This document shows, one piece after another, positions 34,701 to 42,358 of a stretch of 43,927 nt of DNA. The stretch is taken from assembly GCA_902761905.1 (NCBI GenBank), contig CACWMK010000019.1, forward strand, positions 1 through 43,927. Reading direction: 5' to 3'. Within the stretch, counting starts at the first letter, position 1; each line of letters begins with the position of its first letter. Under the pieces are notes generated by a model. The model saw only the letters and a list, made by a program, of their open reading frames with translations. It had not been told where the DNA came from and made no database searches. The DNA comes from an uncultured Prevotellaceae bacterium. GTDB lineage: Bacteria; Bacteroidota; Bacteroidia; Bacteroidales; Bacteroidaceae. The translations under genes and the position numbers were made by a program.

Positions 34701-34730
34701 CAAATTTACGAATTATTCTTGAATTGACAA
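34701..34730 (-). promoter_or_regulatory. Promoter of pckA
   Basis: On the minus strand TTG (34730-34728), 19-base spacer, TAAATTTG (34708-34701). The leader to the ATG is about 80 bases. Confidence 0.7.
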
Positions 34731-34792
34731 TCCCGAATTAGCAATATTTTGCGCGCACACAATTCTTTTTAGGTTAAAGAAATTAAAAAAAC

Positions 34793-34824
34793 ATGTCGGA
34801 GTAGCGCTTTTGCCACTCCGACAT
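34793..34824 (-). terminator. Terminator after the fructokinase gene
   Basis: ATGTCGGAGT (34793-34802) pairs with ACTCCGACAT (34815-34824), and on the minus strand seven T follow after two bases. It ends the GH32-MFS-fructokinase operon. Confidence 0.85.
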
Positions 34825-34846
34825 ATCATTTTCTTCTCTCCGATTG

Positions 34847-35728
34847 CTATTTTTTCAGTTCAGCAGGAATCACGGGCATAGCGCCATTCTGAGTGCAGAC
34901 GTAGGCGCTAACCTGTACTGCTGTCTTATGAGCCTCCTGTACGGGTTTTCCGTTGATAATTGATGCGCAGAACGAACCTGTAAACGAGTCGCCAGCGCCT
35001 ACTGTATCAGCCACTTCTACCTTTGGCGTATCCTGGAACGATGTCAGTCCGTCGTCGGTAAACACATACGATCCGTTAGTGCCGCAGGTCAATACAAGCA
35101 TCTTCAGGTGATAGTCCTGTACTATCTTCTCGCAGGTTCCGCGCATATCCAGTCCGTCGTAGCCGAACATACGATTCACTACCACAAGCTCTTCATCGTT
35201 GATTTTCAGGATGTTACATATACAGAACGAGTCCTCCATAATCTCTTTCGAGTAGAACTGCTGGCGCAGGTTGATGTCGCAAATCTTGATGCAGTCTTCG
35301 GGTGTCGCATCCAGGAATTTGCGGATATTCTCACGACTCACCACATTACGCTGTGCCAGCGATCCGAAACATACGGCACGGGCATTCTTTGCTATCTCCT
35401 CCATTTCGGCTGTGAATGGGATGTTGTCCCAGGCTACGTTCTCTTTGATGTCGTATGTAGGTATGCCATCGCCTGTCAGCGTAACCTGCACAGTGCCAGT
35501 GGGATAGGGTACACGTGGCATCAGGTAGCTCAGATTGTGCTCCTTCAGTGCTTCGATAGTTTCCTCTGCCAATTCGTCTTCGCCTAGTGCGCTGATAGCA
35601 ATGGTGTTTTCGCTACCCAAGAATTGTCCTGCATGATAAGCAAAGTTAGCAGGTGCTCCACCTAGTTTCTTTCCTTCGGGCAGTACGTCCCACAGTGCCT
35701 CTCCGAGGCCTACGATATATCTTTTCAT
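34847..35728 (-). CDS. Fructokinase-like PfkB-family sugar kinase
   Basis: 293 residues from the ATG at 35728 (the frame opens at 35740 but a heptamer array lies there). G-L-G-E-A-L-W-D near the start and G-G-A-P-A-N-F-A-Y-H (about 25-34) bind the sugar; the PfkB signature D-T-V-G-A-G-D-S-F-T-G-S-F (about 242-254) carries the catalytic Asp. With a fructose importer and GH32 in the same operon, phosphorylation of fructose is the likely role, as for BT1757 in B. thetaiotaomicron. Confidence 0.92.
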   Translation of the reverse strand: MKRYIVGLGEALWDVLPEGKKLGGAPANFAYHAGQFLGSENTIAISALGEDELAEETIEALKEHNLSYLMPRVPYPTGTVQVTLTGDGIPTYDIKENVAWDNIPFTAEMEEIAKNARAVCFGSLAQRNVVSRENIRKFLDATPEDCIKICDINLRQQFYSKEIMEDSFCICNILKINDEELVVVNRMFGYDGLDMRGTCEKIVQDYHLKMLVLTCGTNGSYVFTDDGLTSFQDTPKVEVADTVGAGDSFTGSFCASIINGKPVQEAHKTAVQVSAYVCTQNGAMPVIPAELKK

Positions 35729-35730
35729 TA

Positions 35731-35758
35731 GATTAAACATTAAAGATTAAACATTATT
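35731..35758. repeat. AT-rich heptamer array before the fructokinase ATG
   Basis: Units GATTAAA, CATTAAA, GATTAAA and CATTATT fill the MFS-fructokinase gap and include the MFS stop codon. Confidence 0.75.
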
Positions 35759-36899
35759 TTACGCGATTTATATAGGTAAAGAGGTAGACCACTCCGATAG
35801 CCATCACGATTACTGCTCCGGCCTGGCCCATTGCGTCGCTGGCAAATCCCATCAGCAGTGGGAAGATAGTTCCGCCAAACAGTCCCATAATCATCAGTCC
35901 TGATACCTCGTTCTGCTTCTGCGGCATAGCTGTCAGTGCCTGTGCAAAACAGATTGAGAAGATGTTGGAGTTGCCATAGCCCACCAGTGCGATTGCTGCG
36001 TAGAGAATCCATTTTTCTGTGCCGATAAAGAGTCCACACATCGATAGTGCCATCATCACTACGCTGATTACGAAGAATGTGCGATTAGGCAGTACTCGCA
36101 AGAAGAAAGAGCCTGTCAGGCAGCCGATAGTACGGAATATGAAGTACAGACTGGTTGCAAATGCTGCGTCGTTAAGTGTCAGTCCCAGTCGCTCCATCAG
36201 AATCTTTGGTGCTGTGGTGTTGGTGCCCACATCGATGCCCACATGACACATAATACCAAAGAATGATAGCAGTACGATAGGTGTGCCCAGCAGTTTCAGA
36301 CATTCAGTAAATGTCGATGCCTTGCCTGACGTCTGTTCTTCTTCGATAGGAGTAATTGCCAGTAGCGCTGCAGCCAGAATGCCTACCACGAAGTAGATCA
36401 TAAACAGTACTCGCCAGTCGTAGCCGAACGAAGGCAGAACCTGTGTGGCGCCCCACATGGCCAGATATGGTGCCAGAAACGAGGCGATGGCCTTGATAAA
36501 CTGTCCGAAGGTGAGTGTCGATGCCAGATTGCCTCCGCCCATCACGGTTGATACCAGTGGGTTAAGCGATGTCTGCATCAGTGCGTTACCAATTCCAAGC
36601 AGCGAGAATGCGCAGAGCATTATGCCGAAGTTCTCGCCAAACAGAGGCAGAAGCAGCGATACGATAGTCACGCCGAGTGATAGCAATACAGTGTTCTTTC
36701 GTCCGATCTTGTTCATCAGCATTCCCGTAGGTACGCTGAAGATCAGGAACCAGAAGAATACGAGCGACGGGAAGATGTTGGCCACGCTGTCTGTCAGCTG
36801 CAGGTCTTCCTTCACATAGTTCGATGCAATGCCCACCAGGTCGACAAATCCCATGGCGAAAAAGCAGAACATCACGGGGATCAAAGCAAATTTCTTCAT
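35754..36899 (-). CDS. MFS sugar transporter (fructose importer, FHS type)
   Basis: 381 residues with about 12 hydrophobic segments. Motifs of the fucose/glucose/galactose symporter group are seen: G-F-V-D-L-V-G-I-A-S-N-Y-V near the start, M-N-K-I-G-R-K-N-T between helices 2 and 3, and L-M-Q-T-S-L-N-P-L in helix 4. It lies between GH32 and fructokinase, as BT1758 does in the B. thetaiotaomicron levan locus, so inner-membrane fructose uptake is the best inference. Confidence 0.9.
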   Translation of the reverse strand: MKKFALIPVMFCFFAMGFVDLVGIASNYVKEDLQLTDSVANIFPSLVFFWFLIFSVPTGMLMNKIGRKNTVLLSLGVTIVSLLLPLFGENFGIMLCAFSLLGIGNALMQTSLNPLVSTVMGGGNLASTLTFGQFIKAIASFLAPYLAMWGATQVLPSFGYDWRVLFMIYFVVGILAAALLAITPIEEEQTSGKASTFTECLKLLGTPIVLLSFFGIMCHVGIDVGTNTTAPKILMERLGLTLNDAAFATSLYFIFRTIGCLTGSFFLRVLPNRTFFVISVVMMALSMCGLFIGTEKWILYAAIALVGYGNSNIFSICFAQALTAMPQKQNEVSGLMIMGLFGGTIFPLLMGFASDAMGQAGAVIVMAIGVVYLFTYINRVK

Positions 36900-36912
36900 G
36901 TTACTAACTTTT

Positions 36913-36933
36913 CTCTAAATTCTTAATTCTTAA
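36913..36933. repeat. AT-rich heptamer array between GH32 and the MFS gene
   Basis: Units CTCTAAA, TTCTTAA, TTCTTAA. The array supplies the last codons and stop of the GH32 gene. Confidence 0.7.
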
Positions 36934-38611
36934 TTTCATATATTGTCGCTTTTCCGCCCTTCACCTTAATACTATTATAAGGCTCTGATGGGAATACCAG
37001 GTTTGTCATAGCCATCTTTCCTTCTGCATCGAAGGCCTCGATAGAACAACGGTCGATAAACAATCGTAGCTGTTTTATATGTCCATAAGTGGGTGCAATT
37101 GATGTGCAAGCGAAGGCCTCGCTGAAACTCACGTCGCCACTCTTCGTACGGTCCATGCTGAAGCTCTGTCGATGTCCGTCGTAAACCATCGTCACCTCCT
37201 CACCCTTTGAGTTCGAGAGCACAATCTCCGCCTGATTCTTCACGTCCACTACTATCTCGCAAGCCTCAGTCGGCTTCCTCACTTTTGCGCCACGCATGGC
37301 CAGCATCTCCTTTGATGGAACTACGCTTACGTATGTCTCCTCGCCATAGTTAAACAGTCCAAGGTCGCGAGGTATACTGTTGCCCGAGCGATACTGCTTG
37401 GTAGGCACTTGGTTGGCATACTGCCAATTGCTCATCCATGCCAGTACCACATGACGGTTCTCAGGTGCATTGTAGAACGATACTGTAGCATAGTGATCCT
37501 TGCCATAGTCCATCCATTTAGTAACCTTTGGCATCGACTCGCAGGTAAACTTATGTCCGTCGAATTGTCCCACAAAGTACTGTGTAGCACTACCTCCGAA
37601 TGGGCCTCCAGGATTGATGTTGCAGATAAGTACCCACTTTTTAATGTTTGATGTTTCATCTTTAATCTCAAATAGGTCTGGGCACTCCCATACGCCGCCA
37701 TGATTACCGTACTTACTACCGAAAGAACTTTCGTACTTCCAGTCTGTCAGATTTGATGACGAGTAGATTCGCATCTCTTGTCCTACGGCCAGAATCAGGT
37801 TCCAAGCTTTGATGTCTTCGTTCCAGAACGGACGAGGATCGCGGAAGTCGGGGGCGTCGGATGTCAGTACAGGGTTGCCGCTAAACTTCTGGAAAGTGCG
37901 TCCTCCGTCTTTCGAGAAAGCTAACGATTGAGTCTGGTGGTGCCCGGCTGTGGTGTACATAGCCACTACTTCGTCGCCTCTTGTCACGCACGAACCGCTG
38001 AATATCGAACCTAACCAGTCGGGCTCCAGTGCCATAGGCTCAGCCTGCCAATGTATCAGGTCGCGCGATGTAGAATGCCCCCAGTGCATGTTCTCCCACT
38101 GCGATCCGTAGGGGTTCCACTGGTAGTACAGATGCCACACTCCATCCTTGTAAAACATACCGTTTGGATCATTCATCCAACCATATACAGGTGTATGATG
38201 ATATACAGGGCGGAAGCGTTCGCGATTGGTAGTGTCGAATGTATCGCTATACTTTATTTCCTTCCAGCAGGCAAACTCGCCTACGGCACCTTTCAGTCGG
38301 CGATCGCCATGAAACTCGATGTCGAGTAGCTGGGCATCTTTCAGTTCGTAGGGCACAAAATAGTCTACGCGATCTACTGCCAACTTCACATTGATGCGCT
38401 GCGTCATCTCGTTTTTGCCGTTCAGTATGGCTATTGCCGCAATGTCCTCAGTCTCCTGTACGGGCAGCAGCAGGTACTTAGTTGGCTGTTCCACTCGCAG
38501 CATGGCGTGCTTCTCGCCCAGCACCATAGGCGTTACCTGCGCCATTGCCGATGCAGAGGTCAGCACGGCTGCCACCATCATCATTACCGTTTTTCTCATT
38601 TTGCTATTCAT
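36923..38611 (-). CDS. Glycoside hydrolase family 32 (exo-levanase/fructanase-like)
   Basis: 562 residues from the ATG at 38611; the open frame starts at 38644, but that ATG lies within the -7 box at 38642. A signal peptide (cleavage near A-S-A-M-A-Q) predicts a periplasmic enzyme. The catalytic set is complete: nucleophile D148 in W-M-N-D-P-N-G, D258 in F-R-D-P-R and acid/base E309 in W-E-C-P-D-L-F. A beta-sandwich follows (about 425-562). It likely releases fructose from levan or fructo-oligosaccharides for the MFS importer. A 28-base heptamer array is embedded in the coding region (37640-37667), encoding about residues 315-325 right after the acid/base motif. Confidence 0.93.
   Translation of the reverse strand: MNSKMRKTVMMMVAAVLTSASAMAQVTPMVLGEKHAMLRVEQPTKYLLLPVQETEDIAAIAILNGKNEMTQRINVKLAVDRVDYFVPYELKDAQLLDIEFHGDRRLKGAVGEFACWKEIKYSDTFDTTNRERFRPVYHHTPVYGWMNDPNGMFYKDGVWHLYYQWNPYGSQWENMHWGHSTSRDLIHWQAEPMALEPDWLGSIFSGSCVTRGDEVVAMYTTAGHHQTQSLAFSKDGGRTFQKFSGNPVLTSDAPDFRDPRPFWNEDIKAWNLILAVGQEMRIYSSSNLTDWKYESSFGSKYGNHGGVWECPDLFEIKDETSNIKKWVLICNINPGGPFGGSATQYFVGQFDGHKFTCESMPKVTKWMDYGKDHYATVSFYNAPENRHVVLAWMSNWQYANQVPTKQYRSGNSIPRDLGLFNYGEETYVSVVPSKEMLAMRGAKVRKPTEACEIVVDVKNQAEIVLSNSKGEEVTMVYDGHRQSFSMDRTKSGDVSFSEAFACTSIAPTYGHIKQLRLFIDRCSIEAFDAEGKMAMTNLVFPSEPYNSIKVKGGKATIYEIKN
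37640..37667. repeat. Four AT-rich heptamers inside the GH32 coding region
   Basis: TTTAATG, TTTGATG, TTTCATC and TTTAATC follow without gaps. The 7-base period is not a multiple of three, so gain or loss of one unit would shift the reading frame. Confidence 0.75.
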
Positions 38612-38641
38612 TTTTTGTTGTACGATTTTTGATTTCTGCTG

Positions 38642-38649
38642 CAAAGGTA
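38642..38649 (-). promoter_or_regulatory. -7 box for the GH32-MFS-fructokinase operon
   Basis: The minus strand reads TACCTTTG; transcription would start near 38635, 24 bases before the chosen GH32 ATG. Confidence 0.65.
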
Positions 38650-38680
38650 GTGTATTTCGCGTGTATATCCTATAAATAAT

Positions 38681-38740
38681 GTTTCAAACATTAAGAAAAA
38701 TCGTTCATTGCAACATTTTTATATGCAATGAACGATTATT
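38681..38740 (-). terminator. Hairpin element, copy 1 (terminator of the HU-HIG gene)
   Basis: AATCGTTCATTGC (38699-38711) pairs perfectly with 38725-38737 around a 13-base loop; five T follow on the minus strand. The stem and a flank beginning GTTTCAA are repeated almost exactly at 39734-39793. Confidence 0.8.
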
Positions 38741-39343
38741 TTATTTTTTTACCCATACTTTGTGCGAATGACTACCGCGAGTGCCGATGCCGGAACCTGG
38801 ATCGGCGGTTAGTTCGCTTAAGTCGCGTGAGGCTTTTGTCCTGCTTTGGTCAGTAGCCAGAGCATAGTCTGTCAGCGTCATGTATCCATTTGCTTCAATA
38901 ATTCTTTGGGCTTTAGCCAGACGTTCATCGCGACTCATTTTGCTCCTTCTTGGCGTTTGCACTTCTGTTTCAGCCTTCTCAAATGTGTTTTCGCGATTCA
39001 TCTCGGCCAGAAGTTCTGCATCGGGCTTAAAGTTGATGCCTTTGATGGATACATGACGATACTTTGAACCTTCGCTGTCGTCATCGAACCCAAGCGATAG
39101 ACTGAACGTGCCCAGACCGTCTATCTTGATGCTGTGCCCCATTGGCATCCACGCCTTCATTGTTTCAACCAGTGCATCCAGGACGCCTCGCATGGTGCCT
39201 TCGCTGAAGCTGCCGCCATAGGTCTTCATGTGCTTCAGTACGGTTTTGAAGTCGTGTTGAGTATAGGTCCGCATCTTGGGAAACAATACTTTCTTGCCGT
39301 CAGTCATCTCCTTTGGGAGTCCTTTCACTACATATTTTGCCAT
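38741..39343 (-). CDS. HU-HIG-type DNA-binding protein with C-terminal winged-helix-like domain
   Basis: 200 residues. The first 125 residues look like the HU-related 'HIG' group of Bacteroidetes: T-Q-H-D-F-K-T-V-L-K-H-M, a conserved G-T-M-R-G-V-L-D-A-L-V-E-T-M, G-H-S-I-K-I-D-G-L-G-T-F-S-L (equivalent of the HU G-F-G-T-F core). The last 65 residues (R-D-E-R-L-A-K-A-Q-R-I-I then Y-A-L-A-T-D-Q-S-R-T-K-A-S-R-D-L) resemble a helix-turn-helix. Likely a DNA-architecture or regulatory protein. It sits between the two halves of the levan locus, with its own promoter and terminator, and is not part of the usual locus. Confidence 0.8.
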   Translation of the reverse strand: MAKYVVKGLPKEMTDGKKVLFPKMRTYTQHDFKTVLKHMKTYGGSFSEGTMRGVLDALVETMKAWMPMGHSIKIDGLGTFSLSLGFDDDSEGSKYRHVSIKGINFKPDAELLAEMNRENTFEKAETEVQTPRRSKMSRDERLAKAQRIIEANGYMTLTDYALATDQSRTKASRDLSELTADPGSGIGTRGSHSHKVWVKK

Positions 39344-39356
39344 TGTATTCTAATTT

Positions 39357-39442
39357 TTATATTCTACGTCTATAAACTTATATTTCACGTCGAGGAACTT
39401 ATATATCACGCCGCAAAACTTATGTTCCAGGACGTGAAATAT
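39357..39442 (-). repeat. Tandem 21-bp repeats and long hairpin in the HU-HIG leader
   Basis: Three 21-base units start at 39357, 39378 and 39399, each TTATATT-like then CACGTC-like then AAC, with a diverged fourth from 39420. In addition ATATTTCACGTC (39380-39391) is exactly complementary to 39431-39442, extended inside by GGAAC/GTTCC, so the leader RNA can form a long stem. All lie between the promoter (39455) and the ATG (39343). Confidence 0.75.
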
Positions 39443-39454
39443 AAATCTCTGATG

Positions 39455-39486
39455 CAAAGGTAATATTTTTATTTGAAGCCAACAAA
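39455..39486 (-). promoter_or_regulatory. Promoter of the HU-HIG gene
   Basis: On the minus strand TTTG (39486-39483), 20-base spacer, TACCTTTG (39462-39455). The leader is about 100 bases. Confidence 0.75.
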
Positions 39487-39530
39487 TTATTTGCCTAAAA
39501 ACATCTCATAATATTGCTGGTGTGCCTATC

Positions 39531-39587
39531 TTACAAAAATGTGCGACTCTTACGAGCCGCACGTTTTTTTAGAAGAAACCAATCCAT
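39531..39587 (-). CDS. 18-codon basic peptide ORF read through a terminator hairpin
   Basis: An ATG at 39587 opens a frame ending at TAA 39531-39533. The peptide begins M-D-W-F-L-L-K-K-R and is strongly basic. Its second half is encoded by the hairpin 39541-39562. A -7 box lies 108 bases upstream (39695). It could be a leader peptide, a microprotein or chance; I do not recognise it. A terminator within the coding region is the striking feature. Confidence 0.35.
   Translation of the reverse strand: MDWFLLKKRAARKSRTFL
39541..39570. terminator. Hairpin with T-runs on both strands
   Basis: GTGCG-CTC (39541-39549) pairs with GAG-CGCAC (39554-39562), one mismatch, 4-base loop. Seven T follow on the plus strand and five on the minus strand, so it can end the leftward transcript from 39695. 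Confidence 0.7.
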
Positions 39588-39694
39588 TACCTTACTACTA
39601 ACTTAATAACTTACTTTAACCAATTAATCACTCTATGAACCTAAAACAATTTACTAACTAATAACAATATGACTATATCCTAAATCTTCTGCTG

Positions 39695-39702
39695 CAAAGT
39701 TA
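39695..39702 (-). promoter_or_regulatory. -7 box of a short leftward transcript
   Basis: The minus strand reads TAACTTTG. The transcript would run from about 39688 to the hairpin at 39541, about 150 nt, AU-rich, containing only the 18-codon ORF. No clear -33 box. Confidence 0.45.
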
Positions 39703-39733
39703 CGGCGTTTTTCAATATCCATCGATAACATTT

Positions 39734-39793
39734 GTTTCAACTGCTAACAAAAATCGTTCATTGCAACATTTTTTCGCGCAATGAACGATTATT
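39734..39793 (-). terminator. Hairpin element, copy 2 (terminator of the SusD-side operon)
   Basis: AATCGTTCATTGC (39752-39764) pairs with 39778-39790 around a 13-base loop; five T follow on the minus strand. Near-duplicate of 38681-38740. Confidence 0.8.
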
Positions 39794-39809
39794 ATAAGAA
39801 TTGTCGTAG

Positions 39810-40721
39810 TTATCTTACGATAATCTTCTTTCCGTTGAGGATATTAATACCCTTCTGAGGCTGGGCCAGGCGCTGGCCATTCAGATTGTACATGATGTTA
39901 TCTTCTGTTTTTGCCTTACGGATAGCAGATACATTTGTAGTATTCAGCTTAATAGTGATGTTGGGGCATTTTGCATTGATAGCGTCCCATACTGGGTTTT
40001 CGAACGTTGCTTCTGTCACATCGAGCACTGTAGCGTCTGCTGCCAGTTTTGCTGCGATGAGATCATAGTCGCTGAAGTCTTCACCATGCCAGTCGCCATC
40101 CCATGTGTTCTGATAGTGACCTGTCTCGATATTGCCAGTTACTTTCACCTCGCCTGTCAGTGAATTGTCAGCGTAGCTGCGAACGCCCATACCATTCACC
40201 ATTGGACCATTCAACTGGATGTCGTCGATGTAGATAGTCTTCCCCTCACCGTCGGCTGTCTCTTCGAAAGGCCAGATGGCAAGCACGTTGTTACCTGTGT
40301 CAGTAACCTTTTCATTATCAGGACCTGCTGCGAATTCGTAAACCATTGTCTGCCACTCATCTGGTGTGTCGTACCAGAATACGCGCTTAAGGTTGTAGGC
40401 TCCGTCCTTACCTTCCAGCTGTACCATCACATTATGCTTCTCGGCCATCTTGATGCGGAATGAGACACGACGCAAGCCCTTGAAATCAGCATCGCCGATA
40501 GGCAGTGCAGCATTATGATGCTCTTGATCCCAACCTCCAGGATTGGCTTTCAGTGTCACCTTCAAGCACTTGTTTCCGTTGTCATCAACCACTGTAGGGT
40601 CTGCTCTGTTCCAGAATCCGCCATCGGTATTTATTTCTTTATCCTCACCGTTCCAAAGAACTACTTGTGCATTGCACACTGTTGCAGCAAACATGGCTGC
40701 CATGAATATTATCTTTTTCAT
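39810..40721 (-). CDS. Secreted carbohydrate-binding-like protein of the levan locus
   Basis: 303 residues, signal peptide with cleavage near A-T-V-C-N-A-Q. Residues about 20-175 are a beta-sandwich of the galactose-binding type (V-S-F-R-I-K-M-A; E-W-Q-T-M-V-Y-E-F; I-Y-I-D-D-I-Q-L). The C-terminus M-Y-N-L-N-G-Q-R-L then K-G-I-N-I-L-N-G-K-K-I resembles the short sorting tail of secreted Prevotella proteins (type IX secretion-like). No catalytic residues are visible. Last gene of the SusD-DUF4960-GH32 operon, 24 bases after GH32. Binding of fructan is an inference from position. Confidence 0.7.
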   Translation of the reverse strand: MKKIIFMAAMFAATVCNAQVVLWNGEDKEINTDGGFWNRADPTVVDDNGNKCLKVTLKANPGGWDQEHHNAALPIGDADFKGLRRVSFRIKMAEKHNVMVQLEGKDGAYNLKRVFWYDTPDEWQTMVYEFAAGPDNEKVTDTGNNVLAIWPFEETADGEGKTIYIDDIQLNGPMVNGMGVRSYADNSLTGEVKVTGNIETGHYQNTWDGDWHGEDFSDYDLIAAKLAADATVLDVTEATFENPVWDAINAKCPNITIKLNTTNVSAIRKAKTEDNIMYNLNGQRLAQPQKGINILNGKKIIVR

Positions 40722-40745
40722 TGTTTTAAAGTTTTATATTAATGA

Positions 40746-42344
40746 TTATTGCTGACTTACCTTAACATCGCTAACTGTGATCGAACCGCCGTAGTTGTTG
40801 ATGCTCCAGCAGTTTTTCTGGATGCCGTAGATGCGCTGGGTGTAGGCGCATACATCGTTGATGTAAAGTGTCAGGACGCTGTTATCTGTGTAGATGTCGA
40901 TGTTGTAGGTGTTGTCGGCGGGACGCTCGAACCAGTAGCCATCGGCGGCCTCGATGAAGCCCTTGCCTTCTTCACCTTCCTGCTCGAAGTTGAGCTTGCG
41001 GTGGTTATCGTCCTCGGGGTTCACTACGATGGTATAGTATTTCTTAGAATCTGTGCCACGTACGAACGATACACCAAACTTATCCCAGACGTTAGAGGTC
41101 TTTACGGTGAACGAGATGTGGTTGGCTGTGCCCAGACGGTTGTAGAGTACGTATGCTCCATCGCCGCTCAGTGAACCACTGTTGTAGCCATTCGATTCCA
41201 TCACTGTAGCATTAACTGTCTGATTATACTTAGCTGCCATTGCAGGCACTGCACCCAGAGTAAGTGTTCCGTCGCTGTGCTGGATAATCTTGTGGCAAAC
41301 CAATGCGCCACTCCAGTTAGGTTCGTTGCCGTCGCCAGCACCTACGTTGGTGTTCTTCTCGTGAATATCGCTACCAGAACGGAATGGGCACCATCCCCAG
41401 ATGTAACGGTCTGTGCCGTTAGAAGCAGTCTTGGCTGCATAGAGCGAACGACTGTCGAGCACGCCCTCGTGTCCGTCAGGAGCCCACTTTGGTCCGTCAT
41501 TGAGACAGTTCTTCAGTTCCTCATAGGTTGAGGCTACCATATACTTAACCTTACGGCTCCAGCTGGCGCGATAGCTCTCGCTGAACACGATGTACCAGTA
41601 GTCGCCCATCTTGAAGATGTCAGGACACTCCAGCATACGGTCCCAAATCATACGGATACGGCCTACGTGCTCCCAATTCTTCATGTCGCTCGACTTGAAC
41701 TCAGCAAATACAGGGTCGCCACCACCATTAGGATAGGTAGAGATAACCATGTGATAGAGGTTGTCGTCGGCTACGAATATCTGTGGATCGCGGAAGTCAT
41801 TACCAGAGTAACCATAGTCAGGACCATTCAGAGTCCAAAGTTCGTCCTTAGTCCAGGTCTTAAAGTCGGTAGATGTAGCGCGCATCACCACTTCGCGATT
41901 CTTGCAGTTGCCGTTGTGACCTGTGTAGTAGATATAATATGTACCATCCTTCTCGTATGCGCAACCTGTACCCAGTGCCGCATCCTGCTGATAGTCGTTA
42001 GCACCGTATGCCAGCAACTCGCCCAGCGACTCGTAGTTAGCACCATCCTTGGTAGATACAGCCCAAATGGGGTGGAAGCGATAAGTCATGTTGTTGATGA
42101 ACTCCTGCAGATAGAGCACCTTGAAGTCGCCGCTCTTCTGATCGTAGAAAGGCATTGGGTCGCCTACACGGCCAACAGCTGGTGTATAGAATGTGCCAAA
42201 GCCGGCAGCATCAGTCGAAGCGAAGAATGTGGTTGTGCCGTTCCAGTCCTTTGCGGGATCGCCGCTGAACTCCTCGTCGCTGCACGCCGTCAGCACAGAG
42301 GCTGACAGCATGAGTGAGAATACTGAATATATCATTGTCTTCAT
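40746..42344 (-). CDS. GH32 surface lipoprotein, endo-levanase-like
   Basis: 532 residues, lipobox V-L-T-A-C (Cys21) followed by S-D-E-E, a pattern fitting surface export. The GH32 triad is present in the form seen in the BT1760 endo-levanase: V-G-D-P-M-P-F (D62) instead of W-M-N-D-P-N-G, F-R-D-P-Q (D186) and L-E-C-P-D-I-F (E239). A C-terminal beta-sandwich (about 360-530) follows. It would cut levan at the cell surface into oligosaccharides for SusC/SusD import. It follows DUF4960 by 14 bases. Confidence 0.88.
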   Translation of the reverse strand: MKTMIYSVFSLMLSASVLTACSDEEFSGDPAKDWNGTTTFFASTDAAGFGTFYTPAVGRVGDPMPFYDQKSGDFKVLYLQEFINNMTYRFHPIWAVSTKDGANYESLGELLAYGANDYQQDAALGTGCAYEKDGTYYIYYTGHNGNCKNREVVMRATSTDFKTWTKDELWTLNGPDYGYSGNDFRDPQIFVADDNLYHMVISTYPNGGGDPVFAEFKSSDMKNWEHVGRIRMIWDRMLECPDIFKMGDYWYIVFSESYRASWSRKVKYMVASTYEELKNCLNDGPKWAPDGHEGVLDSRSLYAAKTASNGTDRYIWGWCPFRSGSDIHEKNTNVGAGDGNEPNWSGALVCHKIIQHSDGTLTLGAVPAMAAKYNQTVNATVMESNGYNSGSLSGDGAYVLYNRLGTANHISFTVKTSNVWDKFGVSFVRGTDSKKYYTIVVNPEDDNHRKLNFEQEGEEGKGFIEAADGYWFERPADNTYNIDIYTDNSVLTLYINDVCAYTQRIYGIQKNCWSINNYGGSITVSDVKVSQQ

Positions 42345-42358
42345 AACTTACAGTTTTT

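Noticed and set aside
39357-39442. CRISPR array in the HU-HIG leader
   Set aside because: The 21-bp units are contiguous, without spacers, and no cas genes are present.
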